Position numbers and translations under genes: made by a program | Shown here: one piece after another, positions 17,764 to 26,427 of the stretch | Position numbering within the stretch: position 1 is the first letter of the stretch | Layout of the letters: each line of letters opens with the position of its first letter | The notes under the pieces: generated by a model | The model's database searches: none | What the model was told of the DNA's origin: nothing | What the model saw: only the letters and a program-made list of their open reading frames with translations | Assembly (NCBI GenBank): GCA_965223215.1 | Contig: CBDCVZ010000010.1 | Span: 4,836,001-4,900,000, forward strand | DNA from: JABDMH01 sp965223215 | GTDB lineage: Bacteria > Bacteroidota > Bacteroidia > Chitinophagales > Saprospiraceae | Length of the DNA stretch: 64,000 nt | Direction of reading: 5' to 3'

Positions 17764-18687
17764 TTAATTGCGTTGGGAAATAAATGCTTCAATTTCCTGG
17801 TGAGATGGCGCACTATCTTGCGCACCATTCCTGGTCACGGAAATGGCCGCAGCAGCACTGGCAAAATGAATGGCCACCGGAAAGGGATCTCCCTGGGCTA
17901 AACGCACACAAAGTGCACCGTTAAAAACATCGCCGGCGGCTGTGGTGTCTTGAGCCTCGACCTTAAAGGAAGTAAAAGACTGGTGGCCCTCCCGATGAAA
18001 CCAGGTGCAACCAGCTGCCCCACGAGTGATGATCACATGCTTGCAGCCCAAATCGAGTAGTCGATTGCCGCAACGCTGCAGCGTATCGGTGTTGGTGATG
18101 TCGATGCCGGTAAGTAGTGCTGCTTCCGTTTCGTTAGGGGTAAGCAGAAATAAATTCTTGATCTTATCCAAAGCAATATTTGCCGCAGGTGCAGGGTTAA
18201 GAACCAATTTTATCGGCTGAGATGCCAGGCGGTCCATGACGTGATGGACGGTGGAGATTGGAATTTCTAACTGCATTAAGACCACTGCAGCAGACTCGAT
18301 AACCGACCAGTGAGTATCAATGTCTGCTGCCGTTAAGTGCATGTTGGCACCCGGTGCAACCGCTATCGAATTTTCTCCATTTGCATCCACCCAAATCTGG
18401 GCTATTCCGCTGGGATGCTTACCATCCATTAAAATACACGAAGTATCAATACCATCTCTCTGGAATCCTTCAACAGCCGACTTACCGAACGGATCATTGC
18501 CGATTTTGGCAATGAAGCGTACTCGACCACCACATCGGGCAGCAGCCACGGCCTGATTGGCACCCTTACCACCCGCAGCCGTGAAAAAGGTATTCCCCAT
18601 CACCGTTTCGCCTGGTAATGGCAGTGAATTCATTTTAATAACCATATCGGTATTCGAGCTACCGATCACCACAATATTGCTAGCCAT
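17764..18687 (-). CDS. rbsK: Ribokinase
   Basis: PfkB-family kinase of 307 residues that phosphorylates ribose to ribose 5-phosphate. It has the substrate motif AAGGKGANQAVAAARCGG (39-56), NPAPA at the hinge, LTPNETEAALLTG, and the anion-hole/catalytic motif DTTAAGDVFNGAL with Asp253 as catalytic base. It sits between the sugar or nucleoside permease (18 bp upstream) and the nucleoside hydrolase (10 bp downstream), which fits ribose released from nucleosides. Confidence 0.94.
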   Translation of the reverse strand: MASNIVVIGSSNTDMVIKMNSLPLPGETVMGNTFFTAAGGKGANQAVAAARCGGRVRFIAKIGNDPFGKSAVEGFQRDGIDTSCILMDGKHPSGIAQIWVDANGENSIAVAPGANMHLTAADIDTHWSVIESAAVVLMQLEIPISTVHHVMDRLASQPIKLVLNPAPAANIALDKIKNLFLLTPNETEAALLTGIDITNTDTLQRCGNRLLDLGCKHVIITRGAAGCTWFHREGHQSFTSFKVEAQDTTAAGDVFNGALCVRLAQGDPFPVAIHFASAAAAISVTRNGAQDSAPSHQEIEAFISQRN

Positions 18688-18705
18688 CGACTGAGCTGAT
18701 TTATT

Positions 18706-19707
18706 TTATAACCGTGAATAAATGATGAGTGCCAAACCAAGAGCAAAGAGAAGAAACATCAAGATTAATAAACGATTGACACCTTTTGGGGCACCAGCAA
18801 ATTCCTTCCAGACGATTACTCCCCACAGCGCAGCAACCATGGTGGCACCTTGACCCAGTCCATATGAAATCGCATAACCGGCTTGTTCTGCCGCCATGAT
18901 GCTAAACGACATACCGATACCCCAGATCACACCACCCAGTATACCAATCAAGTGGAGCCTGGGGGTGCCCACCCTAAAATAGGCGGCATAGTTTGTGGGC
19001 GGGCCAGATACAGGCCGGTACATGGCCACCGTATTGAAAATGAAATTTGATGCAAATAATCCAAGTGAAAAAATAAATAGCGCAGTGTAGGGGGTCAAAA
19101 GACCGGACTCAGGTGTCGCATAATCCGATATCATCGATCCTGCCACAAAGCGATAAAAGAAACCCATCAATACCCCACCAATGATGGAAAATAAGATTCC
19201 TTTGCGCTTGTCTTTCGGATTGCTGGTAGACAGCTTGCCATATGCGATGGCATCAAGTAGGATGGCCCCTGCCACCAGTGCTACGCCCGAGAAAAGTATC
19301 ACGGGATCTCCTACGGGGGCACCGATGTAATTTACAATGACACCTTGCACCAAGGCTATTCCAATTCCGATAGGAAATGCGATCGACATTCCAGCAATAT
19401 CGATGGCGATCACAATCATAATATTTGCGAGATTAAATACCACCCCTCCTAGGAAAGCCAACCCTAAGGCGCTTCCACCGGCCTGAGATAAATCGGCTAG
19501 GAATGAGCGGCCACCATCACCATTTGAGCCCAGTGTCAAACCAAACAGAAGCGTGAGTAGCACAATGCCTAGTGCATAATCCCAATAAAAAAGTTGAAAA
19601 GGCCATGATTTGCTCGCAAGCTTTTGCGTATTGGCCCAGGATCCCCAGCAGAGCATGGTGATGAAACATAGGAACACGGCCAAAGGATAGGATTCGACAC
19701 TATACAT
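18706..19707 (-). CDS. DMT-superfamily GRP/ureide-permease-like transporter
   Basis: 333 residues with ten predicted membrane helices. The opening MYSVESYPLAVFLCFITMLCWGSWANT and the repeated halves (FPIGIGIALVQGVIVNYIGAP and ISYGLGQGATMVAALWGVIVWKEF) are typical of the glucose/ribose porter and ureide permease group. It is first in an operon with ribokinase and a nucleoside hydrolase. Ribose or a nucleoside/purine derivative is therefore the likely cargo. The family is clear; the substrate is inferred from neighbours. Confidence 0.85.
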   Translation of the reverse strand: MYSVESYPLAVFLCFITMLCWGSWANTQKLASKSWPFQLFYWDYALGIVLLTLLFGLTLGSNGDGGRSFLADLSQAGGSALGLAFLGGVVFNLANIMIVIAIDIAGMSIAFPIGIGIALVQGVIVNYIGAPVGDPVILFSGVALVAGAILLDAIAYGKLSTSNPKDKRKGILFSIIGGVLMGFFYRFVAGSMISDYATPESGLLTPYTALFIFSLGLFASNFIFNTVAMYRPVSGPPTNYAAYFRVGTPRLHLIGILGGVIWGIGMSFSIMAAEQAGYAISYGLGQGATMVAALWGVIVWKEFAGAPKGVNRLLILMFLLFALGLALIIYSRL

Positions 19708-19900
19708 TTTTACTTGTCAAATTGCGTTTACCCAAGATAAGGATAGTATTTGTTTGCGATGCGGAGATCGCTGAAGAGATCACAATTTCAAGTATCTGGT
19801 GGTATTCGGATACAGGGGTCCATCTACCAGGAATAAAAAAAACAGCGAACATGTCGCAAATTTTCGTGATTATACGTCTTGACTATAAAGGGACATACCG

Positions 19901-20332
19901 ATGATAGTTGTGACCATTGAAAAAAATATCCAGAGACAAGCTCAAGAGGTTTTTGATTACATTGCTAATCCTGAAAATAATCCGGAGTGGCAGGGGGGCA
20001 TGAAAAAATGTACCATCGTAAGTCCTGGTGACCTGGGAGTTGGTACGATCTACGAGCAGGAAGCTGAATTTATGAGTAAACCCATCTTGACCACGTTCAA
20101 GATTACCCAATTTGAGGCCGGTCATCTCATCAAAGGAGAATCCATTGAAAGTACCTTCCCCATCACCTTTACACGAATGGTACAAAGTGGCCAACACGGT
20201 TGCCACGTTAAAGCCATTGTAACTGGAGACCCGAAGGGCGTGATGGGCTGGTTTCCTTTTTTGACCCGATGGATGATCAAGCGATCTATTGGGAGAGATT
20301 ATCGAGTGCTCAAACAATTGTTGGAATCCTAA
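19901..20332 (+). CDS. SRPBCC (START-like) family protein
   Basis: 143 residues. The N-terminus VVTIEKNIQRQAQEVFDYIANPENNPEWQ is the classic SRPBCC/polyketide-cyclase-like opening. An alternating-strand hydrophobic cavity region and a C-terminal helix (MGWFPFLTRWMIKRSIGRDYRVLKQLLE) follow. Members bind small hydrophobic ligands; many have no known role. It is divergent from the permease operon with 193 bp between, so the spacer should hold promoters for both directions. Confidence 0.82.
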   Translation: MIVVTIEKNIQRQAQEVFDYIANPENNPEWQGGMKKCTIVSPGDLGVGTIYEQEAEFMSKPILTTFKITQFEAGHLIKGESIESTFPITFTRMVQSGQHGCHVKAIVTGDPKGVMGWFPFLTRWMIKRSIGRDYRVLKQLLES

Positions 20333-20687
20333 GATTTGGTTTGATCATGTGCTCTTGATGAGTTGGCTCTTTTTACCCAGCATCGCCATCTATTCATTAC
20401 CCCAGATGAGACATGGATAGAGTACGGAGCAGGTCTTTACCAATATTTTCAATCCGGCATCGAAGGATTTTACCTGCTATGTATGTTTATTGTAATAGTA
20501 TGGCTATTTCCATGCCGTTACTTGTGTTTTGAGCAATATTTGTAGTAGTGACGTTAGTTGGTTTTCCAAAATCAATTGCCCTACATCTGCCCATCTGAGC
20601 AGATAAGACCCTTCCTTTGTGGATTCCGAATGCTTTTCAACTCTATAGTAACATTGACTTAATGATAAAGAAGTAAACTCCAAAAAA
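20333..20687. other. Intergenic stretch, no gene seen
   Basis: 355 bp before the solenoid gene. A 60-codon frame at 20363-20545 has no start context or recognisable composition. The last 60 bp are AT-rich and presumably hold the promoter for the gene at 20688, but no convincing TTTG/TAnnTTTG pair was found. Confidence 0.5.
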
Positions 20688-22337
20688 ATGATGAAATTTC
20701 TCAGTAAGATTAATGTATTTATGTTGATGGTTGGGATGGTAATTCAAAGTCCTGATATGGCTTGGGCACAATACCAGACTCATATTGATCATGCGCCCGA
20801 ACACGGTCTTTTTGTAGATAATCCGGGTCAGGTCGGAATAGTTATTGACAGCGCCATCATCGGGGCCCAAGTAATTGCACCAAGTCTGGTAGGCCTTGGC
20901 GTGGCTTACAGCGGCTATGATGGGATCAAGGTATATCGGTCTGGTGCCAATGGGATCCTCATTGACTCATCCCAAGCTAATGGAATTGGTATTCAGAAAA
21001 TAGCGGAACATGGTGTTGAAATTGAAGGTGTAGGCTTTAATGGAATCGATATTAAAGAAGTCCATGAAAATGGCATTCGCATTAAAGAAGCTTACCGGGG
21101 TATCGATATTTTAGATGTGGAGGAAGGAGTTCGGGTTTCGGGTTCTAATGGTAATGGTGTAACGGTCCAAACGCCTTTTGCAAATGGCATTGAAGTGGTG
21201 TCTGCGGGGCAGAATGGGGCCTATATCCGCAATACAGAAGGTCAAGGTGTCCACATCAATAACACCGGTTCTAATGGCATCTTAATCAACGAAGCCGGCA
21301 GCAATGGCGTGCGCATTGAAGACCCGGTCGGTGCGGGGGTTAGCCTTGAAAACTCAGGTCAACAGGGAGTTTTAATCACCGAGCCTGGGAGTCATGGTGT
21401 GCATGTTATCAAAGCGCAGGGAAACGGAATTCTCTTAAGCAAAACTGACGAAGAAGGCATCTTGATGCATAGTCCCGGAATGGAAGGAATTTTAATTGAT
21501 AGCTCTGGTGGAGATGGTGTGCTGATTCACGCCTCGGGGGATGACGGTGTAACTGTGATCAATCCGGTCGATGACGGAATTAATGTTGTTAACGCTGGTA
21601 ATGATGGAATACATGTGAATGGAGCTGGTCAATCTGCGGCAGTCTTCGTCACCTCCGCTACCTCCACCAATGCCTCTGTTCATATTACGCATGGTGATGA
21701 TACTAAACCTGACCTTGCGTTCGGTGGCAATGGTCAAATGGAGGTGGAAGACAATTATGAACTACAGTTAGACGCAAACGATGATATTGCCAATGCAACC
21801 TTTATTATTCGCAATTCCGATGGGCAAGTACCCGTCATTGCCACCGAGGAGGGAGATCTTGGCATCTTAGGACACTTATCAAAAGGCAGCGGGTCGTTTA
21901 AGATTGATCACCCATTAGATCCTAAAAACAAGTATCTCTATCACTCTTTTGTCGAAAGTCCAGACATGATGAACATATACAATGGTAATATTACGTTGGA
22001 CGAACATGGTGAAGCTGAAGTTAGAATGCCGGATTGGTTTAATCCCCTAAACCGTGATTTTAGATACCAATTGACAGCGATTGGTGATCCGGCAGTTCTC
22101 TATATCAAAGAGGAAATAGACCAAGGTGTATTCGCAATCGGTGGTGGCAAACCTGGTCTCAAAGTATCTTGGCAGGTTACGGGTATCCGTCAGGATCGAT
22201 ACGCAAATAAGTATCGACTTCCTGTTGAAGTGGATAAGGAGGCTTCGAAAAGAGGAACTTATTTACATCCAGATGCTTGGGAAGAGGTGGCGAATGGCCA
22301 GCCTGTTACCAATACTAAGTTTAGCAAAGGTGAGTAG
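20688..22337 (+). CDS. Secreted decapeptide-repeat beta-solenoid protein
   Basis: 549 residues. Signal peptide ends about residue 27 (DMAWAQ). From about residue 39 to 320 there are about 28 tandem units, nearly all exactly 10 residues, of form G-[IV]-x-[IV]-x5-[N/D] (examples GILIDSSQAN, GIEVVSAGQN, GVHINNTGSN). Two units are 9 residues, near GIDILDVEE. This periodicity should build a regular right-handed beta-helix with one strand per unit. A different C-terminal domain (about 395-535) begins FKIDHPLDPKNKYLYHSFVE and contains RDFRYQLTAIG and KVSWQVTGIR; I recognise this as a conserved tail found on other repeat proteins, without a known role. Surface adhesion or structure is possible but unproven. 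Confidence 0.85.
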   Translation: MMKFLSKINVFMLMVGMVIQSPDMAWAQYQTHIDHAPEHGLFVDNPGQVGIVIDSAIIGAQVIAPSLVGLGVAYSGYDGIKVYRSGANGILIDSSQANGIGIQKIAEHGVEIEGVGFNGIDIKEVHENGIRIKEAYRGIDILDVEEGVRVSGSNGNGVTVQTPFANGIEVVSAGQNGAYIRNTEGQGVHINNTGSNGILINEAGSNGVRIEDPVGAGVSLENSGQQGVLITEPGSHGVHVIKAQGNGILLSKTDEEGILMHSPGMEGILIDSSGGDGVLIHASGDDGVTVINPVDDGINVVNAGNDGIHVNGAGQSAAVFVTSATSTNASVHITHGDDTKPDLAFGGNGQMEVEDNYELQLDANDDIANATFIIRNSDGQVPVIATEEGDLGILGHLSKGSGSFKIDHPLDPKNKYLYHSFVESPDMMNIYNGNITLDEHGEAEVRMPDWFNPLNRDFRYQLTAIGDPAVLYIKEEIDQGVFAIGGGKPGLKVSWQVTGIRQDRYANKYRLPVEVDKEASKRGTYLHPDAWEEVANGQPVTNTKFSKGE

Positions 22338-22386
22338 AAAATGGCAGGGAAGATGCGCCTAACGGAAGGTGCTTGAGCATAGCAAA

Positions 22387-22413
22387 GAGCAGCAACCAAT
22401 CTGGATGCTGCTC
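22387..22413. terminator. Hairpin between convergent genes, possible terminator
   Basis: GAGCAGCA (22387-22394) pairs perfectly with TGCTGCTC (22406-22413) around an 11-base loop. It lies in the 106-bp gap between the solenoid gene and the oppositely oriented molybdenum hydroxylase. There is no clear T-run on the plus strand, so terminator function is a guess from position. Confidence 0.4.
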
Positions 22414-22443
22414 CTTACCGTTAAGAATATTTAAGCCCTTCGA

Positions 22444-24639
22444 TTAGCCCAGAATGGCCTGATCCTTGGTAAAGGGTTGATGATATTTTCGTTCACCCGT
22501 GGTTTGGTACATCGCATTGGCCAATGCTGCAGCAACAGGAGGCAAAGATGGTTCTCCTAATCCAGTTGGATCAATGCCATTATCCACAAAATGAGTTTCA
22601 ATTTCTAGGGGGGCTTCCGAATGACGAATCAGCCGATAGGTGTTGAAATTATTTTGCTCAGGTTTACCATCCTTAAAGGTCAGGGCACTGTACATGGCAT
22701 GGCCAATGCCATCTACAATTCCACCTTCTATTTGGTTTAAGGCACTACCGGGATTGATCACAATACCACAATCCACAGCGCAGTGTACTTTCTTCACTTT
22801 TGGCTGGCCATCTTCCATAACCACGTCGACCACTTGAGCAACATATGAATTGTGACAAAAATAGGCTGATACACCCCGGTACACACCTGGCTTGTTTTCA
22901 CCCCAGCCGGATTTTTCCTTGACGAGTTTTAACACACCCGCATATCTTTCGGGATCGTAGTCATTGTCTTGACCAATCGGATCTTCGATTGCTCGATCAA
23001 AAAGCTCAAGGCGAAAATCAATGGGATCTTTTCCCGCGGCCTCTGCAACCTCATCCAAAAATGATTGCTCCGCACAAGCTATGAAATTGGATCTGGGTGC
23101 TCGCCATGCACCCGTTGAAATGTTGGAATCTTTGGCGTGATTTTCAGCGAGATAGTTTTCAACCGCACCGGCCGGGTATCGATCTGCGAAAACCGGACTT
23201 CCATGAGTTCCCGCTCCACGAACATGCCACGCAATCAATTTGTTGTTTTCGTCCAATCCCGCTTTATAGGTGACTCGGTAGGCAGGCCGGTAGGTGCCCT
23301 GAGTCATATCATCTTCACGGGTGTATACTAATTTAATTGGTGCTCCTACTTTTTGTGAAATCAGAGCTGCTTCAGAACCAAAATGACCGTAAAGACGACG
23401 GCCAAATCCACCACCCATTCGAGTCATCATGATGGAAACCTTCTCTTCAGGCATATCAAGCAAAGCGGATACCGTTTTGCTGAGAAACTCTGGGGTTTGG
23501 ATGGGCCCCACTAATTCTGCCTTGTCTGCCGTGACATCCGCAAAGAAATTCATGGGCTCCATGGTATTGTGAGCCAGGAAAGGAGCACTATAAGTACTCT
23601 CAACCACTTTTGCTGCTTTCGCGAAAGCTGAGGCCACATTTCCATCGCGACGTGCCGCTTCTTTAGTCCCTTTGGAGACTAAGTCGGATAAAATTTGCTC
23701 GTGACCCTCGCTGCTTTCTGGTGCTGACTCTTTTTCCCATTCTATTTTCAAGGCCTTTTTTGCTTGCATTACTTCCCATGTCGAATCACCCACGATGGCC
23801 ACCAGTTGCGGAAATGCATTCGTGTCTGACCACTGCAGCTCAATTCCTTCCGGTTTAGTATCGATTTGTACCACTTCTTTAATGCCCGGCATCGCTTTCG
23901 CTTCAGCGGCATCAAAGGATTTCACTTTCATCCCGAAAGCAGGAGGATGCTCAATCATGGCCACGAGCATGCCTTCACGATTGGTATCCAGACCAAAAAG
24001 TGGAGCTCCCGTTACGATTTTTTGACCGTCCACATTTTTTTGGCTTGTACCGATGATGGCAAAATCTTTGGGATCTTTTAGTTCAACTTCTTCCGGTACA
24101 TCAACATTGGCGGCTGCAGAAGCTACCTCACCATATCCAATGGATTGACTGGATGCTTCATGTAAGATTTTGCCTGCGCTGGTCTTGAGTTCACTGACTG
24201 GTACTTCCCATTGCTTTGCGGCCGCTTCTAAGAGCATTCTTCGGGCGGTTGCTCCGGCCATCCGCAGACCCTGCCATCCCTGACGAATTGATTGGCTACC
24301 TCCCGCAAGTTGTCTTTTGTATTTCACCAGATCAAGAGGTGCCTGCTCCACAATGACATCTTTCCACGCCACATCCAATTCTTCGGCCACAATCATCGGC
24401 ATGGCGGTTTTCACGTTTTGCCCTATTTCAGGATTAGGTGACATGATGGTCACCACGCCGTTGTCACCAATTTTGAGAAAAGCATTGATGTCGAACCATT
24501 CGCTGGGCATGGCACGCACCTGTTCGGCGGTAGGTGTACAGGAAGCCATCCAACTAAAGCCCAAGACCATTCCACCTCCCGAAGCAGCGGAGGCCTTCAG
24601 AAAGGATCTTCGATTATAGGTAGTCTTAACTAGTGTCAT
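22444..24639 (-). CDS. Molybdenum hydroxylase large subunit (xanthine dehydrogenase/IorB family)
   Basis: 731 residues with a Tat-type leader (RRSFLKASAASGGGMVLGFSW), so it is exported folded. The molybdopterin-binding signatures are MMTRMGGGFGRRLYGHFGSE, TGAWRAPRSNFIACAEQSF and the late GLGEPSLPPVAAALANA, whose Glu is the catalytic base. The tandem-domain arrangement matches isoquinoline 1-oxidoreductase beta-type subunits. Its 2Fe-2S partner gene is 32 bp upstream on the same strand. Substrate (an aldehyde or N-heterocycle) is unknown. No XdhC-like maturation gene is adjacent. Confidence 0.92.
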   Translation of the reverse strand: MTLVKTTYNRRSFLKASAASGGGMVLGFSWMASCTPTAEQVRAMPSEWFDINAFLKIGDNGVVTIMSPNPEIGQNVKTAMPMIVAEELDVAWKDVIVEQAPLDLVKYKRQLAGGSQSIRQGWQGLRMAGATARRMLLEAAAKQWEVPVSELKTSAGKILHEASSQSIGYGEVASAAANVDVPEEVELKDPKDFAIIGTSQKNVDGQKIVTGAPLFGLDTNREGMLVAMIEHPPAFGMKVKSFDAAEAKAMPGIKEVVQIDTKPEGIELQWSDTNAFPQLVAIVGDSTWEVMQAKKALKIEWEKESAPESSEGHEQILSDLVSKGTKEAARRDGNVASAFAKAAKVVESTYSAPFLAHNTMEPMNFFADVTADKAELVGPIQTPEFLSKTVSALLDMPEEKVSIMMTRMGGGFGRRLYGHFGSEAALISQKVGAPIKLVYTREDDMTQGTYRPAYRVTYKAGLDENNKLIAWHVRGAGTHGSPVFADRYPAGAVENYLAENHAKDSNISTGAWRAPRSNFIACAEQSFLDEVAEAAGKDPIDFRLELFDRAIEDPIGQDNDYDPERYAGVLKLVKEKSGWGENKPGVYRGVSAYFCHNSYVAQVVDVVMEDGQPKVKKVHCAVDCGIVINPGSALNQIEGGIVDGIGHAMYSALTFKDGKPEQNNFNTYRLIRHSEAPLEIETHFVDNGIDPTGLGEPSLPPVAAALANAMYQTTGERKYHQPFTKDQAILG

Positions 24640-24671
24640 GATTTATTTTTTGAATTTATAAGGGAGGAGAA

Positions 24672-25130
24672 TTACTTCGCAGCGGCTGCTGTCTTGATGG
24701 CAGCTTTGATCCGTATGTAAGTTCCACAACGACAAATGTTTCCATTCATGGCTGTGTCAATGTCCTCATCGGTTGGATTCGGATTCTTTTTTAGGAGCGA
24801 TGCTGCACTCATGATCTGACCAGCCTGACAATACCCGCATTGCGGTACGTCGTGTTCGATCCATGCCTTTTGAAGTGGATGATCGCCCTGCTCAGATAAT
24901 CCCTCGATGGTCGTGATTTCTTTATCGGCAACGGCTGAAACCGGTATCTGGCAAGATCTGCTTGCCACCCCATCAATATGGATGGTGCATGCCCCGCACT
25001 GGGAAATTCCACAGCCGTACTTGGTACCAACCAGCCCTGCGTGATCTCGCAGAACCCAGAGTATGGGAGTGTCTGGAGTCACATCTACTTGTCGCGACTC
25101 TCCATTAATTTTTAGATCATAAATGGCCAT
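24672..25130 (-). CDS. (2Fe-2S)-binding subunit of molybdenum hydroxylase (IorA family)
   Basis: 152 residues from ATG 25130 (MAIYDLKINGES); the frame is open to 25148. The plant-type ferredoxin cluster is CGISQCGACTIHIDG with a later C in SCQIPV. The second alpha-helical cluster is CGYCQAGQIM and GNICRCGTYIRI. It carries electrons from the molybdenum subunit encoded 32 bp downstream. No signal peptide of its own is seen, so it is presumably co-exported with the Tat partner. Confidence 0.93.
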   Translation of the reverse strand: MAIYDLKINGESRQVDVTPDTPILWVLRDHAGLVGTKYGCGISQCGACTIHIDGVASRSCQIPVSAVADKEITTIEGLSEQGDHPLQKAWIEHDVPQCGYCQAGQIMSAASLLKKNPNPTDEDIDTAMNGNICRCGTYIRIKAAIKTAAAAK

Positions 25131-25524
25131 AACGTTATTTATTTTCAATGATTTGAATTGTAAAAAATTGAGTTGAGCTAAAAGAGAGGCAAGGGGAGTT
25201 TTTCTTCAATGGTCCTTGAAATTATGAAAATTTGTGCTTTTGTGCCATAGTTCAATCGATGGCTTTAGATCTAAGTTCAATCCTTGTGCGAATCCAGCTT
25301 TAGACCATGGCGATGGACCCAACTTTTAATTCGCCATTGTCCAGCAACTGCAAAATAGCATCACCTATGATGGCGTAGTTTGCGGCTGAGGTCCGTAATT
25401 CTTTGAGAGGTTGCTTTAATATTTACGCAACCTAGTGATCGAGGTCTGGTCTCTACCATTTCAAATATTCAAAAGAAATAGGGTAGATGTCAGCTCCATT
25501 GCCTATTGGCATTTGCAGAGTTTT
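25131..25524. other. Intergenic region with a possible gene scrap
   Basis: 394 bp between the 2Fe-2S gene and the broken ATPase. Most shows nothing. On the minus strand, codons from 25422 to the TAA at 25300 read ILKQPLKELRTSAANYAIIG followed by DAILQLLDNGELKVG and SIAMV, bounded upstream by a stop. The composition is protein-like, suggesting a residual fragment of a gene I cannot identify. Confidence 0.35.
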
Positions 25525-26290
25525 TCAAAGTGAAGCTGGAGAAAACAAAAAATAATTAATTAGATGCAGGAGATGAATTAGACTTCCATGGCGAGATCTT
25601 CCAGACAGATGACATTTTGTTACAAGTTCCTTCGCATACATATTGTCAAACACACCAAGCGAAGTGATCAGAGTGAAGAATAATGTCTTCTTTTTATTTC
25701 TGTCTAAAGCTGCAAATTGAGCTAATTTATTTCGCCAGTTGGCAGCATTCTTTTGGTTAGTGATGAACTCGGCGTGGTAAAATTTAATTTCACACACATG
25801 GATTATATTGTCCACCCGAACTATTATTATGTCTATTTGAGCTCCTTGTTCAGCCATGTTTGATGACCAGATTGTGTAAGCCACCTTTTGTTATTCAATA
25901 TTTTTCTGGATCATCCAGGATGCAGCCGAGCCGCAAATCACAACCAGCAGATCATTTCTCTTGGTGCAATTTGAATTCCAGAAATTTTCGAAGGCCATGA
26001 GAAACTTACTACGAGGTGTATTAAACCACGCCATTTCGTCTATGAAGATCACCTTCTTTTTCTTGCCAGTAAGTGAAGGCAAAAACGACTCTGGTCTTTG
26101 AATAACGAGCATCCCAGACCGTGGCGGTTCGAGCTGATCGGGTCTATGACCAGCCTTTCCTAAATTGATGGCAAAGTGTGTTAACTGGCCTGATATATTT
26201 CCTTGATGCCAGCCGGCGACCATAAAGGGCGAGCAGTTTCGATTCCTTTACAATCAAAAGCGATCGAATGGTTTTTTCTCTTTCCTATTA
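25525..26290 (-). pseudogene. Decayed AAA+ ATPase of the DUF234/archaeal-ATPase type
   Basis: Pieces in order on the minus strand: a P-loop-region scrap near 26220-26290 (KESKLLALYGRRLA, where intact relatives have YGRRRVGKT), then after a frameshift the Walker B segment KKKVIFIDEMAWFNTPRSKF and sensor GSAASWMIQKN. An in-frame stop follows at about 25888, then the C-terminal nuclease-like domain GAQIDIIIVRVDNIIHVCEIKF. Intact relatives are about 380-480 residues, so roughly 150-200 residues are missing between GSAASWM and GAQID. It is a pseudogene. Confidence 0.8.
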
Positions 26291-26314
26291 GGCCTGCGTA
26301 CTTGATTTATAATC

Positions 26315-26405
26315 AGCCAAAATTTCGAAGAAAATCATGTTTTGGCTAAATATAGAATTTCATAATCAGTCAAGGGTGCAAGAAAAATTGTTTTTTGGCT
26401 AAATA
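26315..26405. repeat. Three copies of an AGCCAAAA/TTTTGGCT element
   Basis: TTTTGGCTAAATA occurs at 26340-26352 and again at 26393-26405. The inverted half AGCCAAAA is at 26315-26322 and could pair with the first direct copy. The second copy contains the TTTG of the likely promoter of the exonuclease gene. It could be an operator set or a leftover of the upstream decay. Confidence 0.4.
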
Positions 26406-26423
26406 CAAGGTTCAATACATTAG
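26394..26423 (+). promoter_or_regulatory. Bacteroidota-type promoter for the exonuclease-ligase operon
   Basis: TTTG at 26394-26397, an 18-bp spacer, and TACATTAG at 26416-26423 fit the TTTG-N17-23-TAnnTTTG pattern in position, with the last two bases of the -7 box deviating. The preferred ATG (26428) is only 4 bp after the -7 box, so the transcript would have almost no leader. Confidence 0.45.
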
Positions 26424-26427
26424 CGGT

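Noticed and set aside
20363..20545. 60-residue frame before the solenoid gene
   Set aside because: Stand-alone, no homologue or leader features.
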